From Rhabdornis inornatus (lineage: Eukaryota; Chordata; Aves; Passeriformes; Rhabdornithidae): a DNA stretch of 64,000 bases. A program made the translations under genes and the position numbers. The stretch spans positions 756,281 through 820,280 of the forward strand of contig VWZS01004485.1 of assembly GCA_013397075.1 (NCBI GenBank), given 5' to 3'. This document shows, in pieces, positions 41,101 to 53,134 of this stretch. Within the stretch, counting starts at the first letter, position 1. Every line of letters begins with the position of its first letter. The notes below the pieces were generated by a model. That model was not told the origin of the DNA. It saw nothing but the letters and a program-made list of their open reading frames with translations, and did no database searches.

Positions 41101-44100
41101 CAAGGACAGCATCCCAAGCCAGTGAAGAGGCTCCAGAGAAACTGTGAGGGAGGTGAGAGGGGCAGGAGAAGGGAGGAAAAGGAAAGCACAACTGTGTGTA
41201 ACTTGCTGCAGCTCAGGAAGTCCCTGAGTGAGCCAGTACCTTTCTTCCAGATACAGCACGAGGGCCAGCAGAGATGCAGGAGCCTTTATTCATTCACATT
41301 CAGCTACAGTTTTGAAAATGTGCTTTGCCTGTGGCACAGTAAGTAAGAAGAAAAGGAGTGACTGTGCAGGGACCCATCATAGGTCTGCTTGGTGACTAGG
41401 GCTTGCACTTTCCTTTGAGGGCTTCCCAATCCTCCCTCACATCAATGGCTTCCACTGGATCCCAGAAAAGCAAAACAATTCTCAGAAATGGGCAGAAGTC
41501 CTAACAATGTGCTGTGGAGATCACATCTGAGTCAAATCCCTTTGAATTTTAAGAGGAAACAAAGTGTGTTCCAGGCTGACCTTTCAAATCTATCTATAGT
41601 ATTTTGATGTTGCTAGACCAGTGTCTAAACACCTTCCAAACGTAACAGTTTTAGCTGTCAGCTACCTTTCCAAAACAGGAAGGTTCCGTGCTGCTGTAAC
41701 CGAGCTAAGAGCCCTCAGCTCCTTTTGGAGACAAAAGACAGAAACAATATTATTCAGTGATTCATCTGACCTATTTTAAACATGAACTTTACGGAAACAA
41801 ATTGTGACCTACAAAATGACTTCTCCTCTCTATTGACTGTGAAGAAGTGTTTATCACATCATAGACATCTGCATTTACTCAGCCCAAATTGCATCCAGAG
41901 AAATGAAAGCCCAGACTAATTCTCCTTATTTCATTGGAGTTCAATGTTGAAATGTCTTTTAAATCTGTTCATGGTTACACAGACAGGGGAAGTAAATCTA
42001 GGTCTGAATTCCAGGCATTACCTTCCTTCTGGGTCTGGTATAAAAGGAGAAACGGTTTGGTTTTAGCTTCTATTTCAGTTACAACTAGAGACTTTACAAA
42101 TAGGCCAATATGGTTTGAATTCTTCTCTTCAACGGAGCATAAACATCCCCCAAAGACTGAATCTCAGTGTCTCCTCTATGTTAGAATTCTTGCTCAGAGC
42201 TAAACTGTCTGTCATTTAAAACTTAATCCTAACTGTGTCTCAAATTTGCAACATACCAAATCTGTCTAAAATCACATCTGTCCTGATTATTTTGCTTCAG
42301 ATATTTACATTTGAATCTTGTCAGAAAGCTCTACAGCTGTTTGAGTTGTCATAATTTACTGTAAGTTAGATATAAGATACATATATAAGTTGCATAATGG
42401 GGTGAAAATGGCCTATAGGATTTATTTGTAGTGATATGATTCAGTTATTAATTTTGTTCAGTAAATTTCTCTTTAAAATCAACTAAAACATCGTACTTCC
42501 TGGGGAAAAAAAAACCCAACATTTTGCCTTTCTCTTCGTGTATGTCACTTTTCCTCCATGCCAATTTTCTTCTCTCCTGTAGCAGAGAAGTTCATCTTCA
42601 CTGGGAAGTAGAAAAGGGTTTTCCATCCACTTCTACCTGGAACTGAACCACAATTCCCATGATGAGTAAACAGATGTCCAGTCCATCTTTCACACCCCTT
42701 TTGCTGCCTTAACATTCCTTCTTCTCTACTCTTCTAACTCCATATGCAGCTCATCCTGGCATTGCCTTCAAAACACTTTGAGCAGCTCTAGAACTCTTGA
42801 GCTCCTGTCTTAAATTTTCTGCTCTGTAATTCTTTTCAGCCCTCCACTACAAGTCTCAGAGCTCAGTGACTCTGCCTGTTATTGAGACTTCTTGCTACTT
42901 TCTTTCAGAAGATCCTGTTAAAGGTGCTAAGATCTTGGCAAACTCAAGCTCTAAGATGGTGATATTCCTGACGTTCAGCCTTCTGCTGACATATTCTTGG
43001 AAACTTAACTCATTGCTGTAGTGAAATGAGGAGATGAAAGAGATTGTTGTACAGGCTAAAAAGAAAAGGCAACATTTTGGATATAGAAATGTGTTTGCAT
43101 CAGTTATCTCTCTCTTAACAGTTTTCTAAAAGTTGGCCTCAATCTGAGCAACCTCTAAGCATTCAGGAAAAACCCAACCCTGTGTTTACTCTCCAGAGGC
43201 TTCTCCTGTGCAAATAAGTGCCATCTCTGAAGGAAGTCCTTACTGCACATGTTCAAACATTTCATTTTTATCCTGTGTGCTCACACGACTCACACCCACA
43301 AGAGAGTGATGCTAACCAGGGCCTGTTGTTAACCTGACTGCAAAGGCACCTCTACAACTGCTCCAGTCGAGGACACCAGGGACAAACATTGACTTTCCCA
43401 ATGACAAAGAGCTGCGGCTGGCACTAGAACCAAGGGCTGGGATCTGCTGAGAAAGGAGTGTTTTAATTCAGCGTGGAAGTGTTTAAGATAGGAGTAGGGA
43501 AAGGGATATGATTACAGAGCAGCTGGAAATTTTGGATTAGGAAGAAGAAGTGACAGAGAAGTTGAGAAGGATCTAAATTTCCATATGAGACTGTGACTTG
43601 AGGGATCTGGTTTGGGACGGATAGTGAAGGATGCAGATTGTTAGTCAATGCAGAGGTGACGTACAGGCTGAAGAAGGGAATGTGTGGCCAGGATATCCTC
43701 CTCTTCTATCTTTGTGGAGTAATGAGGAGCCAGCTCAGATCACTGATGATAGGAACCAGCCCAGGTGAAGGGATGAGCTTAAAAAGAGGAGAAAGAGCAT
43801 TAAACAGGTTGTGGTAGGAGATAGGGCCTGGACTCAGAAGCCCTGTGAGTGGGCCTAAGACAAAGGCTTTGCATTCACTCTCCAAGGAGCTTCCAGCAAT
43901 AACTTTGGTTAGTGTTTCACATTGGAAGGGGAGGAGTATTTCCCACTGAAATAGTGCTGGGGTGGAGAAGGGTTCTGGTGTGGCACATTCACAGCAGACC
44001 TGTGAACATGACCTCATGATTATAATCTCTAATGCTTTCCTTTTTTCTGTCTGGATGGACTTTTACTGATTTATAGAAGAGCTCTTCCTCATGGTAGACA

Positions 44101-47100
44101 GGCTGTCTCTAGGCAGAGGCCAGCTCTTACCTGCCTCATGGCCTAGCACTTTTATAGATACCTCTTGATTTTAACCTTCCTATGAAAAGCTCTAGGTATT
44201 TGGACAGTCACCAGTTAAGAGAAAGGGCTGAATCTCTCCTATCATCTTGCGGACAGACATGCTCTAGAAGTTGGATCCCATATCTCATAAATCCCAAGCA
44301 GTTTAAGAGATCACTTTCAATTCACTGGTGCTCTGACCACACAGCGGCTGGTAGATAATTCCATTTTTGACATACAGTCAGTCTTGGCCTTGACACTGTT
44401 TGACACAAAACTATGATTTTGTTTGTGGGAATGTTGTTCTCATCTTGAGAATGGATGGCATCCAAATATGTTCTTATCTTCCTTCCCAGGCTGGGCTTGC
44501 TCATGCCCATTGGTATTTGAAGAGTTGTTCAACACTCCAGAGCAAACAGAGCCAGCTTTGTTCCTGAGCTCCTATTACTCACCTTCTTTATCTTTTAGCT
44601 AAAAGCTTTAATGGATCTGTTTTGCTGAAGCATTTGAGGTTGGAGGCTATGAAGAACTTCAAAGGTATTTAATTGCAGCTTTGTCACTGATTTTGTAAAA
44701 AGACCACATAGCTTGATTAAAAGTAAACCCTGCTCACAATACTGCATGGAACTCTGCTGATCTATTTTTACTGCATCACAAATAAAGCCAAGGAGAGGGG
44801 GAAATCCCACTGAGTAACAGGATGTGCAGGAAGGACGGAGCATGTCTTCCTTCTGTATTATCCAGGTACTTATTAACTCTCTGATAACCAGTTTAGACAA
44901 CACAAAGTGGAATGTCTCCAGCACCAGATGGTAGTGATGAGGAAGAATGGGGAGTGCAGCAGACAAGATAAAACTTGGCAGAAAATATGCAGAGGAATTT
45001 CTGTTCATTACGGCAAAGATTGGAATCTGAGAGTCCTAAGTTCTACCATTCCTTTGTTGTCAGGAAGTGTCTGAGAAGTATAAGGACAAAGATAACTCCT
45101 GTCCCTGGTCTCATGGCTGGCCTCTCCTCAAAATGCCCAGCCATCTAGTGATGCAGTTTCTGCTCAAGTGATGGAGTGTCTGTGTGTGTATAAAACAATG
45201 CTCCATGTGTGCTGCTGGCAGTGTGGGTACCAGATATACCCCTGTAGAACAGTCCAAGTTTGCAATCTCTGAACTCTTCCAAAGTTCAGAAATGTGAGTG
45301 TTCTCTTGGCCCATGCAGCTTTAAGTCCAGGTTCACATACATTGATAAATCTTCTTAATTAAACACTCCCATGTGCTTTCTCCAGTGTGTCCCAGAGCGC
45401 TATAATATAGCTTCATCCTTTGCCACAAAGAATATTTTTTAGATATTTTTTTAAGAAACAAAAGGTAAGCTTGGGCTGTGGTAGTGTGAAAGACTTATTC
45501 TTCAGAAATTATCAGTTGTCTTCAATGTCCCCCTGGATTCATAAAAGTAAGGCTTTGTAATGAGGAAAGCATTTTCCCAGACTAATGAAAAGTTCCTCTT
45601 TGAGTGAAGCTGAAGAATTTTATTGACAAGGATCCCATATAGGCTTTCAAACACTCACTGTGTAGATAGAAATTTTTGGAATGCATTTCCCGATGAGATA
45701 TTAGACCTGTTATTAATTCTGCCTGTCATTTCTACTGAAAGCCAAACAAACTGCATAGAGGATATGAAGAACAAATGTAAACCTTCAGGGGCAAGTAGTG
45801 CAAGAACCTCCAAGATCAAAGCAAGCCATGCTTTCCCTTTGACATGCCTTGTAATATACCATGTCCTGCCTTGGTAAGAATATTTAGCAGGCACATGTCA
45901 TGCACTAAGCAGCAAAAATATGTGCAGAACTCAGAATTAGCAGACTTTGAATTCCATGTTTATTAAAAACTATAGCAGCAATGGTACTTGGTCTCCTGTG
46001 AAAAGTTGTGAGACCTGAAGCCACCGTATGTATTAATTCAGAGAGTTTGTGTGGAATAGTTCATTAAATCCTGCAGCCTGTTCCCATTTCACCTTCAAAT
46101 TACAGATCTTTCACAGAAGGAAGTGTGTGTTGCTGGGCATAAGCTTTCCTGTGGCTTGTCCCTCAGCAACAGGATTCCTGGAAAAAATAATGCACTTGAA
46201 TGCAAGTGTCTAAGTGAACGTGCCAGTGCTGGGCATCAATGTTACAAGAACTCTCCCTGCACATAAATCCTAAGCTGCAATTCTTAATGTATCTCAAGAA
46301 AAAGCATTATTATGGGAATTTGGGAGCAGCTGAAAACAGACATGAGCAAAACAAATCCCAAACCAAATATTTGCCATGGAAATACCTTAGGCATACCTAA
46401 GAGTAATCAAACAGGATTTTTTCAGATGGGTACATGACGCTGGCTGTTGCACTTACAATGGTGTGGAAAACACAAATCCCAGCTCAGTGCCAAGAAGCCA
46501 GGACTACCCAGGCTGCTCCCACAGCCCCGTTGTGGGGTAAACAGGGATCCTGGCAGCCCCTGGCTCATACTGGGTCACCCCTGTGTGCTGGAGAACCCTC
46601 TGAGGCTGTGGCAGAGACACGGTGGTGATGCAGAGACCATGACCCTCTCATCAGCAACAGCTCTGAAACAGTAAGGGATTGTGTAACACAGTGCCTAACA
46701 TAATCCTAACTTTGATTCCTGATTCAGCTCTTCCACTCAAATAAACAAAACATTTCATACCCTAAACTTAGGATTTCTACTAAAGCCTTCTATAAACTGA
46801 CTTCGCAGGCTGTTTTTGTAATCTTTCCAGATTGCAAGAATCAAAACTGAGAGGTAAAAAAAGGCAACACATTTGTTTGTTTTTTTTTTATGGAAGCAAA
46901 GGAAAAGATTCTTCCATTTCCAGATGTCTCACAGCCCTTTCAACTGTAGGGGAAGATATGACAAGAGATTTTATGATTCTTGGCTTCGTAATCACATGAA
47001 AATTGTGTTTTATCTGACATCAAAAGAATGAGCTGTTTTATCATCATGATGATGCTAAAGATCTTGCATCTGCTCAGATAAGTAACAATGTAAATAAGGA

Positions 47101-47469
47101 AATAAGGCATCAATGAAATAAAAAAAATCCCTTTTACGTCCTTAGGCTGTATGGGTGGTTTTTTAAAAAATCAGCTCTATGAAGAAAGAGAACAAATACA
47201 GTGTTCATGTTCTAGATTAGAATTTAAGAAAAATGAATGTGTAAAACATTTTCATAAGCTTGAAACCTAGATAATTTTGAAATCTTGTCCCATATGACCA
47301 CCAGTTATTTTGACAGCATTACACTAAATCTATGCCCCAAAACTGTAATCTTAGTTCCTGTGATTTCTTTCTCATGAACATTTAAGTGAGCATGATGAAA
47401 TAGGCCATCTCATATTGCATGTAATTTATTGCAGATTCTTAGCATTGTTCAAGCAATAATTTAATTTAT
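32179..47469. other. 15.3 kb non-coding stretch, no gene or clear repeat seen
   Basis: This is the longest featureless stretch of the window, and no CR1 end is visible in it. Open frames are all short (137 codons or fewer) with no motifs. It may contain enhancers or untranslated exons, which cannot be recognised from sequence alone. Confidence 0.45.
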
Positions 47470-48015
47470 AGTAATTGGGTTTGGTGGACCTCATCTAACT
47501 AGATTTCAGCGAAGCAATTAAAATGGTGCCATATAGGGAATTATTAACAAAAAATCCTGGCAGAAGCAGACACAAAAGGTGCTGAAAGGGGAAGCATCAG
47601 GGTAGAGAGAGGTTACAAGCACAGCTCCTCAAACATCACTCTTAGGCAGTCTGAACTAAAGATATTCACCAGCAACACTGTACAAGAAGGAGAAGCACAT
47701 TAATGAAATTTGCTAATGACACAAAGCTGGGAAGAGCAGCAGAATGTCTCACAGGAAGAACTCAGGGAGCCGATTACTGAGAAATACCCTAAAGACATTT
47801 CATTAGACAAAGCTTAAGATCATGTACTTAAAACGGGATTGTGTTTCCTGAGTGAGGTCTGGTGGAAACAAGGAGACAGAAAGTCTGTTTTTATGGTGAA
47901 GCCTGGGAAATGGGAATTTCTAAAGAGGATGTCTCCACAGTACCCACAAGCTTGAGTCCAGCCCATGCAGTTAAGGTTCTTAGTGCTGCCAACAACAGCA
48001 GCAGCCACAGGTACT
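47470..48015 (+). mobile_element. old CR1 LINE, sense, decayed ORF2 3' region
   Basis: 'gtggacctcatctaactagatttcagcgaagcaattaaaatggtgcca' resembles the CR1 reverse-transcriptase block around 'dlskAFDtVPH'. Further on, 'atgaaatttgctaatgacacaaagctgggaagagcagc' is the 'kFADDTKLG' segment, and 'cattagacaaagcttaagatcatgtactt' the 'kC.vLHL' region. The frame is broken by several indels, so it is a non-functional remnant. Confidence 0.6.
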
Positions 48016-49375
48016 TAGAAAAAATAAGAGTATTTCTGGGTACCTGTTTGTAAACAGTTATTTAATTGGTATGGTGTACTTAACACAGCTTCTGTCAGGT
48101 TATTCTCTCAATTTTTATTGCTCTTCCTGTTAAATAATTACTTCCCACCGGAGGCAGATGGCAGGTATTGGCTAGTTCATCCATAAAGGTGAGAGTGTGG
48201 CAATCCCTCTCCTGCTCCCACCTCTGGGCATGGGGAGGGGTCCTGCTGAGCCAAGCTGCCCTCCTTCCACCTGCAGAGATCACTCAGCCTAGCTCTTTAC
48301 TTCAGGGAGAAGACATTTCAGAGTTGTTCACACATCTGATGTGTTCCCAGCATGAAGGGCTGCTTTTCTGCCACCCACGCTTTCTGAGAAGGTCTTTCCT
48401 GCCCTTTCATTGCCCACAATGATCCCTCAGAAGGGCTGGCTGGAGAGAAGTGCTCCCACACGGCTGGTGACATTTAAGCCATGTGGCAGATCCCTTTGCG
48501 CACAAATCCCGCTCCCACCCAGCACAATAGCCGACTTGGTGGGTGCAGGATGAAGCCCAGTGTGACATTTTCTTCCACCCCACGCTTCTCTGCTGAGTGG
48601 AGCTTTTGTGAGATGGTAGAGCCAGAAAACCCCTGTGGCTCCACCTGTTTCTGTGGGCTCCAGTCCCACGGTTGGCTGACCCTTTGCTGCAGCGGTGATC
48701 TTCTCATGTCCTCCTTCCCCACCAACCATGAAACCAGCCCCTGTGTGCTCCATTCAGAGTGAAAAAAACCCTTCAATTAGTTCAGGAAAAACATGACTTT
48801 TGGATGGGAGAGTTTTATTGAGTGCTGTTGATAAGACATAATAATCATCTTCCAAGCAAGGATGTCATCCTCATTCCCATGGGGACCAGAACACTGCAGA
48901 AAAAATCATCTGAAGCAGGGTATGATTGGAAATTCATTAGAAAAATAGGTTTGGTTTCTGTGAACTCCTACTCAGAAGAAAAATACTTTCTTGAAACATC
49001 CTGATTTCAAAAGAGTTTTTATTAGAAAGGATTCTTTGACCCAGGTGCAAATTTTTGGTCAAGACCAAAGCAAGTGTGACCTATCTGTCCCAGAAAAGTT
49101 CAGAACAGCCAAGTTTTTGGGTAAGCTACCTCTTTGCAGCAGGAAAGCACAAACATGTCAGTTGAATAGGCTTTCTTAAGTGCACCTGATCGCCTTGTTT
49201 TTAAGGATGTCCATTATTTTCAATCATGGGAAATTTATTTTCCAAGGATTGGCAGGAACAGAAAAAGGATACAAAATCTGGGAAAACAGCTAAAAGAAAC
49301 AATTTTCTAACTAGCTCAGATTTAAACTCATCTAAGCTACCCCATTTAAACCTATCCCTTTCTGTATGATGACAA
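48016..49375. other. non-coding stretch, no gene seen
   Basis: Unique sequence with a mildly GC-rich part (48180-48760) where several overlapping frames of about 80-110 codons are open on both strands. None has a recognisable motif. Confidence 0.45.
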
Positions 49376-49755
49376 ACATAGAATCATAAAATGGTTTGGG
49401 TTGAAAGGGACTTTAAAGACCATATGGTTCCTACCCTCTGCCATGGGCACAGACACCTTCCACTAGCCCAGGTTGCACCTGGCCTTGAACACTTCTAGGG
49501 ATGAGACATCCACAACTCCTCTGGGCAACCTGTTCCAGTTTCTCACCACCCCACAGTAAAGATTCTTTTCCTAATATCTAATCTAAACATATTCTCTTTC
49601 AGTTTGAAGCCATTCCTCCTTGTCTTGTAGTCTCTCTCCATCTTTTTTGTAGGCTCCCTTCAGATACTGGAAGGTCACAATAAGGTCACCTGAAAGCCTT
49701 CTCTTTTCCAGGCTGAACAATCCCAACTCACTTTGCCTTTCCTCACCTTCAGCTC
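49376..49755 (-). mobile_element. CR1 LINE 3' fragment, antisense
   Basis: It starts 'acatagaatcataaaatggtttgggttgaaagggactttaaagacc' and passes 'ctagcccaggttgcacctggccttgaacacttctagggatgagacatcc', 'tttctcaccaccccacagtaaagattcttttcctaatatctaatctaaa' and 'aggctgaacaatcccaactca'. Confidence 0.95.
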
Positions 49756-49878
49756 AGAAGCAGGGTTTTATGTTAGACAACCTTTACCAAACTTTGGCAA
49801 GCGTGAACGTTTTTCTGTTCTTCTGACCTATCCATAGCAGTAAATATATCTGGCTTCAAAGGTAAAGAGATGAAAAAA

Positions 49879-50060
49879 ATCACAGAATCATAGAATATGA
49901 TGAGTTGGAAGGGACCCCCAAAGATCATTGAGTCCAGCTCCTGGTCCTGCACAGGACATCCCCAAGAGTCACACTATGTGCCTGAGAGCACTGTCCAAAC
50001 ACTTCCTGAACTCTGTCAGGCTTGGGGCTGTGACCACTTCCCTGGGGAGTTGTTTAGGAT
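49879..50060 (-). mobile_element. CR1 LINE 3' fragment, antisense, different subfamily
   Basis: 'cacagaatcatagaatatgatgagttggaagggacccccaaagatcattgagtccagctcctggtcctgcacaggacatccccaagagtcacac' has the shared CR1 terminus but a distinct body (gagtccagctcctgg, tgcacaggacatccccaa). It is therefore a separate subfamily from its neighbour 120 bp away. It ends near 'ttccctggggag'. Confidence 0.92.
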
Positions 50061-52079
50061 AAGTTGAAAAAAAAATTATTGTACCTTATTACTACTGTCA
50101 CTCCAATACGAACTAACAATCTTCATACTCTTATCACAAGTCAGTATTTCTTGTACATGCTTTTTGTATTCAAGTTTGGTCAGGCTTGCTAGAAAAATAC
50201 TCTCTCCTCACCAAATCAGCATAAATGGTGATTTCCAAAACTGAAATGAGTGCAAACGAGCAAATGTAATTAAAAAATGTCTCAGATATTACATATTACA
50301 TGTGCTATCTAAATGGACTATTTTTTATCATGATTATTTGCTTGGTGAACGAATAGAAGGGTTTAACTTCTTGTAGATCTCTGCTTATGCACAAATCTTT
50401 TAAAAGGAATTTATTGTAAAAAAAAATAAACATTGTCCATAAAAAGTTTGCAGAGGAACATTCACCATCCCCCCCTTAAGCCACAACACGTAATTACTGT
50501 CAGAGATCTTTAGATAGAAAACAAACAGTATAAGCCTGCTTCATGGCTCAATCTATGCCCATTTAGTTAAAAATCAATCCACACCCAAAGCATCACCGAT
50601 AATTTTATCCTGGGAATAATCACTGTTGATAATAGTGTCTGGAGCATGTTTAGATACTGCTCTTCCCTGGTACAAAAATTTACCCACACTACCTTTGCCA
50701 GCAGGCACAAAGCACATGCAACCCAATAGTCACCATGTAAGACAGGAAAAAACATCATCTGGGAGTAGGAGATCAGGTTCCTAATGCTTATGTCACTGTC
50801 ACTTTTCTCTTGTGTATCTATTAGACAAGTCACAGCCTAAACTTCTCATCTGTGCTGCACACTGGCTTCAGAGCTGGCACTGATGTGCTCATTTGAAGAG
50901 ACTTAAATTACTTCAGCTCCTAAGTTTTTCTTCTCCACTTGGTAGAACTAGGAAGGGAAACTAACACTATTATTTATAAAAACCCTACACACATGCACAT
51001 CCACGAAACTGATCCCCTAGGAATCCTCCTCCTGTGATACAAATCATACTGCCCTTTCACTCTCTGCTACTCTTCTCCATCCACGCTTCCTTTTTCTGCC
51101 AGAAAAGCAAAGAAGCTTTTACCCACCCAACATACTTTATGCACTCATTGAAAGCTTCTCTTCCCAAGGCCTGTGCATATTGTGTTGGCACGCTACCAAA
51201 ACCTGCTAACAAATGGCAGATTAAGTGGAAACATGGAAAAGAATTTCAAGCATGTATTATATTTGCTTGGGGCTCAGCCTGCAACTTTAAGACGAGGGCT
51301 GCCCTCTAAATAGGCAGGCCTGGGAATTCAGCTGCAAAACAATTAGAGATGCAAGGAAAATACTTTTTCTCTGAGAAGGAAACTGGATGATATTCTGCAG
51401 TCTTCAGTAGGCTAAGTTCAGTGTGTGCTGGGGAAGAACTCGGCAGGGTCTGTGTTTTCTCGAGACTTCACTTTCCATCTCCAGCAATGTTCTCCAAGGG
51501 ATTTATGGCAAATTAAGTAAAAATTTTCATAAGTCAGCCTCTTACAGATGCAGGAGCAGACTTTAATCCTTTTCAATCACAGTCAAAACGGTGCCTCTAT
51601 ACCCATCTACTGTCTTGCTTTCATATACAAGAATAATGACGCACTTCATTCAGTTCTGCAGGTCATAGGCAGTCATTGGCTGGACAATGAAATTTCAAGT
51701 GTCATGCCTATATATAATTTAGTTACTTGTGTTTTCTTGATGAGCCTTATTTTGGCTGCACAGCTATCTTTCTCACGTTTTGAAGTTCTGGTTTTAAAAG
51801 AGCCTACTTTGCAGCATCAAAGGAAATATCCTCAGGATGCAATTTTCAAACCTGTCTAGCATGCCCAACCTTGCTGCACATGATTACACTGGCAAAATTA
51901 CCACCAACTCCACAGGTGGGCACAGGTGAAACAGTGCTGAACTTCAGCACCACAATTCTGCCTGTGTTATCTGAGATTTCCTTTTCTTCCCAAAACTGGA
52001 ATGCTTGCACAGAGTGTGCAGCGGGAGCAGACTCTCCCATTCCTGATTACACTGAACTTGCTTCATATATTCTTCGGGG
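50061..52079. other. non-coding stretch, no gene seen
   Basis: Unique AT-rich sequence with no recognisable exon or repeat. Confidence 0.5.
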
Positions 52080-52175
52080 GAAAAAAAAAAAAACAAAAAA
52101 AAAAAAACCCAAAAACCAAACAAACAAAAAAAAACCCTAACAAAACAAACAAAAACAACCAACAAAAAACCTAAC
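52080..52175. repeat. A-rich low-complexity tract
   Basis: About 95 bp of A runs separated by C (aaaaaaaaaaaacaaaaaaaaaaaaaccc, ccaaacaaacaaaaaaaa). It directly precedes a sense CR1 copy. It could be a decayed poly(A) tail or simple expansion. Confidence 0.9.
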
Positions 52176-52204
52176 CCCCCACCATGCTCACATTGCTCTA
52201 GAGG

Positions 52205-52484
52205 AAATGGCATCAAGTTGTACCAGCAGAGGTTTAGACTCAGTATTAGGAAAACTTGTCTGTTTTATAACAAATAGACTTATTTTGGAAAAAAGGGTTG
52301 TCAAGCACTGGAACAGGCTGCCCAGGAAGTGATGGAGTCACCACCCCTTGAGGTTTTTAGAAGACATAAAAATGTGGCCTTTCAGGACCTGGCTTAGTGG
52401 TGGATCTGGCGGCGTTAGGTTTACAGTTGGCCTTGAAGTTCTTAAAGATCTTTTCCAGCCTAAACGATTCTGTGATTCTGTGAA
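52205..52484 (+). mobile_element. CR1 LINE 3' fragment, sense
   Basis: It reads 'gaggtttagactcagtattaggaaaac', 'tcaagcactggaacaggctgcccagg', 'ggctt agtggtgga' and finishes with 'ttttccagcctaaacgattctgtgattctgtgaa'. The body matches the subfamily with 'gttaggtttacagttgg' rather than the 'ggtgtccctgcccatgg' one. Older than its neighbours. Confidence 0.88.
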
Positions 52485-53134
52485 AAGTTCTTCGCCTACA
52501 ATCTGAGAAAGCAGTTGAGAACACAGGATCAGTGGATGAGAAATATGTCCAATAAATCAGGACTGATGTTCTCAAGGCCACATGACGTAGCGAGCACTAT
52601 TAAGAGGTCAGGAAAGCTGTATGGGCAGCAATTTCAAAATGAAAAACTTTCTGCATCCAGTGTTTCTCTAAAAACTGTGGGTCTCACTGTTGGCCTCAAA
52701 GGAACTTTTTTTACACTGCATCAACTAAAAGAAAAAGAAGATGGACTGACCTCAATTATGACCTTATACTGACTAGTTCACATTCCACCATAGTTTATTT
52801 ACCCTGAAGTTCATAAAAACAATGTGGCTTTTCAGTCTAATAGGTTATTTTCAGCTCTAACTAATCAGAGCTCATGACTGGCTTTGGAACTGCAAGAGTC
52901 ATAGGAAAGCTAAGATTGATTATTAGCATCCAATTGTATAAAGTAATTAAGCCTACCAAAAAACCAAAAACAATACACCAAAACAAAAACTTCCAACAGA
53001 CAGGAGCAGAAGAAAATTGAAGGAAAATAAACAGCACCAAGGATTTTAATAAATCTATATCTGAATGTCTTTACAAATAAGTAGCCGAAATGAAAGTGCA
53101 ACCCAATACAGCACAAATACAAGAATGTCTGCAT

